A DNA stretch of 64,000 nucleotides from Cannabis sativa. Lineage: Eukaryota; Streptophyta; Magnoliopsida; Rosales; Cannabaceae. This document shows positions 26,223 to 36,722 of this stretch, in pieces. Where the stretch lies: assembly GCF_029168945.1 (NCBI RefSeq), contig NC_083602.1, positions 46,313,442 to 46,377,441 on the forward strand, in the 5' to 3' direction. The position numbers were made by a program, and so were the translations under genes. The first letter of the stretch is position 1; each line of letters opens with the position of its first letter. The notes below the pieces were generated by a model that saw only the letters and a program-made list of their open reading frames with translations, ran no database searches and was not told the origin of the DNA.

Positions 26223-26230
26223 TATAAATA
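26223..26230 (+). promoter_or_regulatory. TATA box of C LTR
   Basis: CCTATAAATAGAAAG, conserved in all family LTRs. Confidence 0.65.
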
Positions 26231-26551
26231 GAAAGTGATGGCTCAATCAAATCATAAGTTTTCAATAACCTTTTCTGACAGAAATTTCTCTCTTCAGAAA
26301 AATTGAGCCTTCCCTTTTTCTATACCTAGGAAGACCCCCTCTCTTCTCTTTTCTTCTTCTATATTTCGACCCTAGTGAAAGAGTGAGTGCCCACACACAG
26401 CAAGTAGTCACTCAATCATAGATTGGAAGACTGTGAAGGATCAAACTCAAAGAGAAGGACATTCGGGCTCAGATCTTGATAATACTCTGCGACAGAAAGG
26501 ATACAAGGGTTAGAGATCTGAGTGGAAGGAGACATTAATTCCGCTGCATCA

Positions 26552-26560
26552 ATGTAAGGT
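26552..26560 (+). other. Candidate splice donor in C LTR
   Basis: AATGTAAGGTT near the LTR end fits a plant 5' splice site (GT at 26554). A GTAAGGTTT string is kept in other LTRs of the family (59114 region; reverse at 12540 and 24362). Together with the acceptor-like site before gag (32484-32500) it could define a long leader intron. This is inference only. Confidence 0.3.
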
Positions 26561-26672
26561 TTTCTTAACTTTATATGTGTTTATTTTATCGTTTTAGAAA
26601 GTTCATATTTAGGGTGTTAAACAACATACTTGTGAGTAGATCTAAGATCCTGGTAAAATTATATCCAACAAC

Positions 26673-26685
26673 TGGCCTCAGAGCC
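26673..26685 (+). other. Element C primer-binding site
   Basis: TGGCCTCAGAGCC, two bases after the LTR end; the same variant as in element A. Confidence 0.75.
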
Positions 26686-28357
26686 ATGGTAATTGATTTG
26701 CTTGCAAGAAATTTGGACTTTAAAACGATTATTTGTTATTTGGATGGTTTCATGTTGTATTGAGTGTTATATGATGTTTGATTGATGTTTGTGAATTTTC
26801 GTGAAAAATAATTGAAATTTTGTTTCTAGAATTATTTTTATTGGATGGTATGGAAAAAATTAAGTAAGTTATTTTTTTACAGAATTCAATTTCGATTTAA
26901 TTTGAATTAGTTATGATTTTTTGAAGATTCAAAAAAAGATAAGGATGCTGCAACACCCCACGCGCGCGCGGAACCGAGTGCACCTCGGTTACATGCGTGT
27001 TCGGACAGCATCCTGTCCGAGCAACATGCACGGGTGTCTGAAGACACCCCTCTCCGAGCGCGAAAATCATGCGCATCCCTCCCAGCGCCGAGGTTTCTCG
27101 GCAGGCTTCCCATCATGCGCGCGCGGACGTGTATGCAATGCATACCGTCCGTACAGCTCGCAATTTTTTCGTTTTTCATCGTTTTTTCATGCTTTTTCAT
27201 GGATTTAACTTCCGATTTTTTGTGTTGTTTTGTATTTAGACATTTACTATTCCTATTTCAATTCTAATTATCATAATTAAATTATTTAATATTTTTTTAA
27301 TTTAATTCATGATATTAGTGTAATTTGAATTTAAAAATAGTAAATATCTATCTTTTTGCTTAGTTATCTATCTTATTTTTAAATTTGATTATATCTTATC
27401 TTATTTTTAAATTTAAGGTCAGATATTAATTTTTTAAATTAAATATTTTTTTAAAATTAATTTTTTTTTAAATAATTTGACCTTATTTAAATTTAAAATA
27501 AGATAACTATAATCATGTAATTTTTAATAGATGTAAGATATTTTGCTAACTTTTAAATTTTTTTATTTTACTTATTTAAATTACATTTAAAATCTGAAAA
27601 AGATATTCATTTATCTTTTTTTTTTTGGTTTTTTATTTAATTTTTATTTATAAAATAACATTAATATTTTTTTTTAAAAGTAGTTAGCAAATTTTAAAAT
27701 GATATTTAGGTTAGTTGAAACCTAATTTTTCAAAATTGTAGATTTAATTTTAAATATTTATTTTATATAATTTTGAAATTAAATATAAATATTTTTATTT
27801 ATTATTTTTGAAATAAATAAATATTTTTTATTTTATTTTTCCGAAAAATTAAATATTAATTTTATTTATTTATTTAATTATTTTATTTTCGAAATTTAAT
27901 TATTTAAAATTAAATAAATCCTACTTCCAACTATCCAGCTAACCTTGTTGCAGGAGTATGTGGTTTTAGCTTGTTTGTATGTTTTCAAAACCTATTATTG
28001 CTTGATTGCAAATAGTCATGGTTAACTTGTTGACAGATCCAATGATCTGATTTTAACTCATGGCTCCCTTGGTCAAGTTAATAATTTGTAACAGGTAAAT
28101 TTTACAATCTTCTTTCATCTGTGTATGACCTAGCAACATGATATGATCCATCCAAGTGTGTTCCTGTGTGAGCCTATATGTTTATTTTATTATATAGATG
28201 CATAGGTTGTTGCTAAATAAAATGTCACACCATGATAGATTTTATTTAGGTCCATTTAGTTTTTGGACCTATTCAATGAATAAAAGTTATTTATTTTAAG
28301 GTTAAATTCCTCTCTTTTGGGCCTTGTGTGAGAGTTGGGAGCCATAGAAGTGGGTAC
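26686..28357 (+). mobile_element. Element C leader, non-coding
   Basis: Includes the GC-rich hairpin island (26951-27165), then a very AT-rich stretch (27240-27920), then sequence shared with A and E containing the conserved island that starts near 28315. Overlapping frames on both strands at 26907-27267 only reflect the GC-rich island and carry no recognisable domain. Confidence 0.75.
26951..27165 (+). other. GC-rich multi-hairpin leader island
   Basis: Five consecutive stem-loops: AACCGAG/CTCGGTT (26972-26990); TCGGACAG/CTGTCCGA (27001-27020); GGGTGTCT/AGACACCC (27032-27049); GCCGAG/CTCGGC (27087-27102); and a bulged stem GGACG+GTATGC / GCATAC+CGTCC (27125-27150). It lies about 280 bases after the primer site, where retroelement packaging and dimerisation signals often sit. 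Confidence 0.65.
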
Positions 28358-28362
28358 GACAT

Positions 28363-30449
28363 TGTAATGACCGCTCTAGTATGTGGATTAGTAAAGGCAA
28401 TTACCACTAAATTATATTATTTTATTATTATTTATGAATTTATTTATTTGTGGACCCCAATATTTAGAAATAAATATTAGAGTTATAATTTCTCAATTCC
28501 GGAGATTTTATTAAACTCTAGGGGTATTATTTAGCTTATATGTGAAATATGTTAATTTTGTAATTTTTTGCTCGGTGACAACGGAAAATGCGATGGATGG
28601 CTAGATTGATCACATGGGTAAGTTTAGAACCCTATTTCATAGTGGGGAATATTTTGGAGAAAATAAATTATCGGGATTGATCGGGGTTATGGGATTTGAC
28701 CATTTTACCCTTAGCTTTAGAAATACCCTAGTTTTATGAGTAAGGGCATTTTAGTAATTTGCCAAGGGAGAAGTTAAGTGGCAGCCTAGTGACTTGACAC
28801 CTAGCAAGTCAAAACCTTCAGCTAAGGGAAATTGATTTTCCCTTAATTTATGTTATTTCATTTTGAAAAATTAAAAAGAGAAAAATATCAAAGAAGAACA
28901 AGTCTCTCCCTCATTTCTTCTCTTCGAAGCAGCCAAGACCAGGGGTTTTGTTGTGGATTGTTGATGTTTTCAGCTAGGGAATTCAAGAGGATTAATCTAA
29001 GGTAAGCCCTAATAAACTCCCCTTTAGTTTTCAAGTTTTTGCTTAGTTAGAATTAGTGAATTTGTGAAATAGGAGCTGTTAAGTTTAGAAATAGTTAGGG
29101 GTAGGTTTTTATGCTCAATATTGGTTGATTAAGGGTTCTGGTAGTTGATTTTAATGCTTGGTGTTAGTTTTAAGCAAGCTTGAGTTTTGAAACTCAAGCT
29201 TTGAGCTTTAATGGCATAATTTGAATTATTGGTTTGTTCTGTGATTTGTTGGTTGGAAATGGATGTTTATGCATTGTATAGGTATACTGGAGAGTTTGGT
29301 AAAGTTTGGGATTGAATTGAATCAAGGGGGATGATTTTTGGTTCCCAGCAGTAGAACCGGAATTCCGGTTCTGGGTGGTCTGTACCAACCGGTCGACCGG
29401 TTGGTGACCCAGAACCGGGATGCCGGTTGGGAACCGGTCTGCCTGTTGGGGGAATTTCCAGAACCCTAGTTTTGGCCAATTTTGAGATATTTAGGGTATT
29501 ACCATGTGGTTTATCGATAGGGAACTTTTAGTTTCAAGTTTAAGTCCCGGAAAGTGATTTAGTGAGTCACTCATCTGCATTATAATTATTGTGATTAGGG
29601 CATCCATCTAGCACGAGATTTCCGTTCGGGCCTGGCCAAGACATTTGAATTCGGAAATCAGGTAAGAACTGTGTATAATGTGTGATATGAATATTCGAAT
29701 GTATGTATGTGTTAATATATATACATGCTTATTTGTTGTGATTCATACACTACCAACACTTGTACGGTTGCGGTACAGAGTGCATTGGTAAGGTGTATGA
29801 TGTTTGGAAGTACATCATGGTGTTACCAGCACTTGTACGGAAAGGTACGAGGTGTCTGTGGTACAACACTTAACGGTACTCAAGGTGCGGTCCATACCCT
29901 ACCTACACTAGTACGATGGTATACTGAGTGCATGTGGTACATGGTACATGGTCGTATCCTAGTTAGAACGTTCATACTCATCTGTTAAGCTCTGTAAATA
30001 GGTGTATGGGCGCCTATTTACAGGTCGGAAATTATATGATGTGTTATATGCATTTCTTACTGAGTCTGTTGACTCACAGTTTCTACTTCTATGTGTAGGT
30101 AAAGGAAAGGCTATGACTGAACAGGAGTGAACCCGAGCTCAGATGGGATTGTACATGTCAAGCAGCGCGACCTGGAGTGTTCGGTCTCGGGACATCTGGG
30201 AATTGTATTTTGAAAGTCGCTGTGCGACCTGAAAATTATGTATTTTGAAATGTAAAGTTTAAAAAGTAAATTTTACGAAGTTTGAAATCGGGATCCCGGG
30301 ATTTGTAAATATTATATTATATTACAAAGTTTATTAATTAATATAAAAGTTTTAAATTGACACGTTTTTTCAAGAAAACTCTTCGATTAGCGAAGATTGC
30401 ACTGTAATTGAAAAAGCACTGTAGCGTGCCTTAGCATTAGGGCGTTACA
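28363..30449 (+). repeat. Solo LTR of a Tekay-like chromovirus, TSD GACAT
   Basis: 2,087 bp, TGTAATGACCGCTC to GGGCGTTACA, flanked by GACAT at 28358-28362 and 30450-30454; the uninterrupted sequence is seen at 60868-60880. It is homologous to the Tekay-1 LTR (palindrome cluster, TTATCGATAGGGAA block, TGAGTC hairpin, GGGATTGTACATGTC) but is a different family. No primer site or interior, so it is a solo LTR. The ORFs at 29194-29479 and 29725-29988 are not genes. Confidence 0.92.
29353..29405 (+). repeat. Two long perfect palindromes in the solo LTR
   Basis: 29353-29372 is a 20-bp perfect palindrome centred on GAATTC. 29384-29405 is a 22-bp perfect palindrome centred on GTCGAC, with core AACCGGTCGACCGGTT. 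They occupy the place of the Tekay-1 palindrome cluster. Confidence 0.92.
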
Positions 30450-32514
30450 GACATACTTAACCCAGCACCCCCTCACATGAACTACCCGAATTGTGAAGGC
30501 CCATTTGCCTGATTTGAATAACTGTACTAGGTTAATTATATTAGTTTCACCTAATAAAATTGAATTAGCAACATAATTAACTTTTAAAATATATGAAAAT
30601 TTATTTTCATTTTAATATTTTAAAGTTAATTTTAAGAAAAACACCTTTAGTTATAGATATTATTGCTAGACAAAACTATTTGTATTTTTCTTGTATTTAA
30701 TTAAATAAAGAATTTTAACTAACTAGATTCTTTCTGGAACTTATTTAATTAAATATTCCTATTTAAGTTATAAATTAGTTGTATCAACTGATTTTTCTTA
30801 TCTAACTTAAATTTGAATATTTTATTTAAATTTTAAATTAAGTTGAGGAATCCTAGGCATTAGTTATTAAAGATTCTTAAGATATTCTTTAAGTTAGTTT
30901 TTCACTTAAAATGGAATATTTTTTTAAATTAAGTCGTTACAACTTAATTTTTGATATTTAATAAAATCTAAAATTTGAATTTATTTAAGTTTTAGATTTT
31001 TTCTAAACAACTTAAATTAGATATTTTTCAAATTTTTGTTGAAAAGATACTTAGTCAAATAAGATATTTTCTAGATAGTTATTTCTAGATTACTTATTAT
31101 TTCTAATATTTAAATAGAAAAATATTATACATTGTGAAATTAATTATTTAAATAATTAATTTTGGTACAATTTTATTTAGGTATATTTTTCCTAGTATTA
31201 AACTAGAAATTAATAATTAAGCCTTCTCTACACTTAATTATTTATTTCTTGAATTTAATACATTTAATTAAATTGAAAAATTTAAATATCTAAGTTGATT
31301 CTTTTCATGATACTTAAATATTTATTTTTCATGACACTTAATTAAATAGAAATTTTTTTTTGGGTTGAAATTTAATTTTTCAACTTTAGTTTAAATAATT
31401 TTCAAAATATATTTTTTATTTTATTAATCAATTTCGAAAAATTACATTTTAATTATGCAATATTTTTGAATTTATCTTGAAAAATAGATTGAGTTGTAAA
31501 TTAATTATTTATTTTAATTAATTCTTGGACCAACTTAAATCAATGATTTTTTCATCTATTGATTAATTTAAAATAAATGAATTAAAATACATTATTAGAA
31601 ATTTAATTAACTAGTCAAAAGAAAATCTAGATGGGTGATATTTTTGCTTGAAGTATTTTTTTCTGAGTATTTATTATTTTCGAAAATTTGTATAGTTTTT
31701 TTTATACTTTATTTTTCGAATACAATAAATATATTCTTATGGAAATTTTTAAGTTGCTAATTAATTTAAATTAATACAACTTAAATTAATTTCCTAAATA
31801 TTTATATTTAAAATTACTACTACGATGGAAATAATTAATTTTATTTCAATCACCATCCAAGTATAATTTTATAAATATTATATTAAATTCTTATTTTGAA
31901 TTCTAATTCTAAGATTCGAATTTAATGAATATATTTATTAGAATAATAAAGAAAATACATTTTAAAGAATGAGCTTTATTATTATTAAGATATTCGATCT
32001 CCATTGTTGGTTTTACATCGCGTTTGTTTTAGTGACTAATCCTCCCTAATGGAGGAACGTTCATTAGCAATTTCGCACCGTTTAATCTCGAAAGATAAGT
32101 AGTTTGTAAGTGTTTTATATGGTATGGATCACCCTAATGGTGGCGACCATATTTGACTCGCAAATTGCGAAACAATGTTAGAAGCTCATAAGATAGAATA
32201 GACCTGACTCTCGCCTAAACGGGACAACGCTGGATTCCAATCTTGATCGAATAAAAGGTTGCTAGAATGTTTAACATTTTAGATGAGCTGACAACTCTAT
32301 TCAATAGATGGTAGCTTTGACTCTCGCCTAAACGGGACACTGATATCAGTTTGTTGAAAAACCTTGGAAATTATTTAGGATTGATTTTTTTTAAGTATTT
32401 TCTCTTATCATTCCTACTTGCTATGTGCTTATAATTTCTGAATTGGTTTTGTGTTAAAACTATTATTAATTTCTATTTGTTGATTTCTATTATTTTGTAG
32501 TATCCTGTATAAGC
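30450..32514 (+). mobile_element. Element C interior up to gag
   Basis: AT-rich non-coding sequence, then the leader module at about 32030-32345: a CCTCC-CTAAT-GGAGG hairpin, CTCGAAAGATAA, a CACCCTAATGGTG hairpin and two GACTCTCGCCTAAACGGGAC motifs. A pyrimidine-rich acceptor-like site TTTCTATTATTTTGTAG ends at 32500, 14 bases before the gag ATG, and is repeated in D. Confidence 0.7.
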
Positions 32515-33127
32515 ATGATGAATTTTATGTTATCACTGTTGACTGAAAATAAGCTGAATGGATCTAACTTTCCTAAATGGAATGAGAACATTAATATTGC
32601 TCTCATAGGAGAAAGTGCCTTGTTTGTTTTAACTGAGCCGTCACCTGAAGTGCCTGGGGATAATGCATCCAAAACTGTGAAAGAAAAGTATGAGCGTTGG
32701 CAGAAAGCAAATGACAAAGCTCTATACTTTATGCTTTCCAGCATGGTTGACACCCTCAAAACTCGGTTTTCTAAAATCGAAAAGGCTGCTGAAGTTATGA
32801 CGAAGTTAAATGAGCTCTTCGGTAAGGCATCACTTTAGTCTCGCTTTGACGCGACTAAGAAGTACATCAATGCACGGATGGAACCCCATCAAAATGTGTG
32901 TGACCATGTTCTCCTCATGGCAAGTTATTTCCAAGAAGCCCAGGATCATGGTGCTGAAATGGATAGCGCTACTCAAGTAAGCCTTATCTTGAATAGTCTA
33001 ACTCCAGCATTTCTACCATACACATCAAATTATGTCATGAATGGTAATGGGACGATAAAACCTGAAGCAAATGTTGCCTCTGCTTCGAAACCCAAATCGA
33101 ATAAGAAGTGGAAGAAAACCAAGAAGC
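32515..33127 (+). pseudogene. gag: Copia-type gag of element C (broken)
   Basis: Begins MMNFMLSLLTENKLNGSNF and follows the D gag closely (WNENINIALIGESALFVL, AAEVMTKLNELFGKASL). An in-frame TAG at about 32836-32838 fits a CAG to TAG change. A clean in-frame loss of 35 codons follows YVMN, removing the LVNDLQTYENL segment. The gene is cut before its zinc knuckle at 33127 by the inverted LTR of D. It is a UBN2-type Ty1/copia capsid gene that cannot make a full protein. Confidence 0.85.
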
Positions 33128-35038
33128 TGTTGGGAATTATTTTACCAGGATCTTAGATCTACTCACAAGTATGTTTATTAACATCCTAAATATGAACTTT
33201 CTAAAACGATAAAATAAACACATATAAAGTTAAGAAAACCTTACATTGATGCAGCGGAATAAATGTCTCCTTCCACTCAGATCTCTAACCCTTGATTCCT
33301 TTCTGTAGCAGAGTATAATCAAGATCTGAGCCCGAAAGTCCTCCTTCTTCAAACTTTGATCCTTCACAGTCTTCCAATCTATGATTGAGTTACTGCTTGC
33401 TGTGTGTGGGCACTTACTCTTTCACTAGGGTCACGAAAAAGATGAAGGGAAAAGAGAGAGAGAGATTTCGGCCAAGGTAGAGAGTGAGGAAGGCTCAGTT
33501 TTCTGAAGAGAGAAATTTCTGTCAGAAAGCTAATGAAAAGCATGTGATTTGACTGAGCCATCACTTTCTATTTATAGGCAACTACTAGGTTTAGGTTTAG
33601 AATTATTTGGCATTAAAATAATGAAAATAATAATTTGAAAAATCATCATTAAGTGGCCGGCCATATGGTGTTATTGGGCCTTACTTAATTTTACAATTTT
33701 ATCAAATTTTATCTCTATTTTCTCAAAAATGCCAATTTTCCAATTCTAACCTTTTAAGTGCCAAAACTAATTATTTAATAACTAAAATAGATTATTAAAT
33801 AATATTGTCATTTAATTTAATTATTAATTAGACATATAAAGTCTATTAATAAATAAATAAACCCAGAAAACTCTTTTCCTTACAATTTCACCCCTGCTTA
33901 GTGAAAATTCATAAAAATCGTACATAGTCTAACTTTAGAATTATAATTGATCAATCACGAATCAATTAATGAGTCTTACAAGCAGAATGTTCTCAACTAG
34001 AATGGGGACCATGGATCTATATGCTGAGCTTCCAATAAGTGAACCAAATTTACCAAGTAAATTCATACTTATTAATTCTTCATTGAATCCACTCTTAGAA
34101 CTTAGAATTGCACTCTCAGACTTATATAGAGCATATTGTATGTTTCACGATACCAATATACTATCTCATTTAACCATTGTTATAATCTTATTGTGATTTA
34201 AAGATCCTCTATATAAATGATTTACATCGAGATGGGATTTCTTTACCGTTCTCACCCCTCAATGTATTTTGCCCCTTAAAACACTTAGCTACCTGTAAAT
34301 GGTGTTTAGTGATCTAATAATTAGTCAGTTAAACAAGAGCTCATCCATTTACTTCTATTTGCTAAGCTCGAAGGGAATCATCACTTAACTTCTATACACC
34401 AGTAGAAGCTATAGATTCCATATTTATGTTCAGCACTCCCACTCAGTCATACTATCATGTTCTCGAAATATACGTATCACCTTGACCCGAAAGTAGGCTT
34501 AACTAATAAATCTAAGAACATGAATAGCACTCCTGAGTTGAGCCCAAGCATATCAGGATTTAGATTCTTTTAATCTTAAGATCAACTACTGATATTGACT
34601 TGGAAAGATATGTCTAACAGTAAGTTTGTAATATCTTAACTTAGTTGCAATATCGGTCCAGTCCAATGTATACTCCATACATTCGAAACTAGTATACTTT
34701 ACTAATGTCCTGGAAAGAACATAACACTTACTCCAAGTGTAAGTACACATCATCGCTGATTATCACATTAGTGTAAATCCAATAACACTGATGAAACAAG
34801 GACCAAAACTTTTGATTCATATGATCACAATCACATTCCACTGTGTTGACGATACTGTAATTGTGAATAAACATATGATCTGGATTTAACTGATTTTGTG
34901 TGTATGAATGTAATAAACATATTAAACATATTAAACCATTAGCATGTAAAATTCATGCAAACATCAATCACTTCAAATTTCTTATATTGATAACTAATCA
35001 GATTGTAAAGAGTTTTATTTAGGGCATAAAACCCAACA
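33128..35038 (-). repeat. 3' LTR of element D
   Basis: 1,911 bp in reverse orientation; same subtype as the C LTR (24776-26670), with which it forms an inverted pair. TATA at 33569-33576. A gag-strand purine tract abuts it at 35039, so it is the 3' LTR of a minus-strand element. Confidence 0.92.
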
Positions 35039-35053
35039 AACTCCCACTTGCAC
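35039..35053 (-). other. Polypurine tract of element D
   Basis: GTGCAAGTGGGAGTT on the minus strand, identical to the tracts at 1243 and 57358. Confidence 0.85.
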
Positions 35054-36722
35054 TAATATAAAACAAACTGTGCAAATAGGTCAATCTGATATCTTAATCT
35101 TTTGATCAAGTGTAGTATATTTGAATCCACCCAAACTTCTGGAAACCAGTTCATAAATACTCTTATGAAACATCCTTTACTATATGCTTTACTCATCAAG
35201 GGATACTGAAATCTTTACTGTTTTAAAAGTACATCTGAATTAACAGAAGACATATCTCTCATATTTTAAAATATGTAATTGAGATAATACAGTGTAGACT
35301 TTTCTTCAGTGATATAACTTTCTGGTATTTTCGAATAGACCAAGTTATAGTTCTTCTCTGGTAGAGCTTGAATTATTATACAATAATTCCTCCACCCCCA
35401 AAGTAAGCACCATCTCATATAAATCGAAATTAGATGGTGAGATACAAAGACAACTGATACAAAGTTCCTTAATATTTGACATATAGATCACTTTCTTAAA
35501 TTTTCTTGAATATCTTCTAATGTTCCCTATTTGATTACATCTCAGATAGCTCCCACTCAAAAGCAGATGTCTGGTTAAATAATACTTTTAACCTCTGATT
35601 GTTTAGAGAGTTACCTAGTTGTGACTTTTGTATTAGTCTGAGACTTTAAGTCAAGACTAAGTCATCAACATAGCAGACTAGTATTTGAAGTGAAAAATAC
35701 ATGCCAGAGATTAAAGTAATCAAAATTAAGATACCATCAAATTTTATGAGGATTAAGAATTCTATGTTCAAGTCATTTGAATGGACTGAACTAGAGTTCT
35801 TTATCTTATTCTCATAATTCTGATAAGCTATACCTATCCATGTGAATGGTTAGATTTGCTTTTCAGTAGTGTTCTTAAGTACCTATCACAAGTATCAACC
35901 TAATGAAGATGGGTATAGAACTTTAAAATTCTCCCACTCAATTAAGGTAATGTGAAACTTTAACAAAGAACTTTCAAAGGTATCAAACTTTTACTTACAA
36001 CAGTAAAATCGAAATGGAACATACAATCAAGATCAAGAATTTATATTGACAATAGCTGACTCATTATATTACTTCCATGTTTAAACAAGATATGTGTTTC
36101 ATAGGGAATTATGGAATAGACTCCACCCCTAAGAATATAGAGATTATGATCCACCCCTAAATGTTGTAAAGATCATGATTCTCTAAGTGTGATAGAGTTT
36201 ATGTGGAGTTGAATACTATCCAGAGTTCATTAGATATAAAAGATCGTTGAACTGCATAGTTTTCTTAACTTTTCTCCACCCCTATCAGATCGTAAGATCC
36301 TTTTATTAAACAAATTCTTAATAATTGTATGAGAATTAACAATTATTGATAAACATAGAAATAATTTCTAATTTTTATATAATATAACTCTATGAAGAGT
36401 TGTAAATATTATAGAATTTGCATCAATAATAAAATCACTTACACATACAAACATACAAATATAATGTGGTAATAATTGATGAAGATAAATTAAATGAAGC
36501 TCAATCTCATAAATTGCAATAGGGAATTTCGAAAAATAAAACTTTATTAATATTAAAAAAATATTGCAACAATATGAGAGAAACAGAGATAAATATCCCT
36601 AACTAAAATTTGAAATCCAAATTGTCTTTAAACTATAACAATTAATTCAAAAATTGAAGAGCTTCATCTTCATCTGGACGATTTTACCCTTGGTCCAGCT
36701 TGCTGATCCAACTCAATTGAGT
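35054..36722 (-). mobile_element. Element D 3' non-coding interior
   Basis: Lies between the gag stop and the purine tract. No protease, integrase, RT or RNase H motif in any frame; longest frames are about 70 codons and unrelated. It contains four CCACCCC blocks (35391, 36121, 36150, 36273), read as purine-rich AGGGGTGGAG in the element sense. This space is far too short for a copia pol. Confidence 0.8.

Larger units (their letters stand above)
24776..26670 (+). repeat. 5' LTR of element C
   Basis: 1,895 bp, TGTTGGGTTTTATGCCC to ATATCCAACA. It is close to the reversed LTR at 33128-35038, making a distinct subtype. TATA at 26223-26230 is followed by an S-rich frame-free leader. CCTTC (24771-24775) is a candidate target duplication; its partner lies outside the window or is lost. 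The minus-strand frame at 25485-25832 recurs in the D LTR (33969-34196) and is only LTR sequence. Confidence 0.92.

Noticed and set aside
26907..27267. Overlapping open frames on both strands of the GC-rich leader island
   Set aside because: They exist because stop codons are rare in GC-rich DNA; composition, Arg-rich translations and lack of any domain or upstream signal argue against a gene. The hairpins explain the region better.
29725..29988. 87-codon frame in the solo Tekay LTR
   Set aside because: No homology recognised; sits in the LTR among short GTACGG-type repeats and ends without supporting signals.
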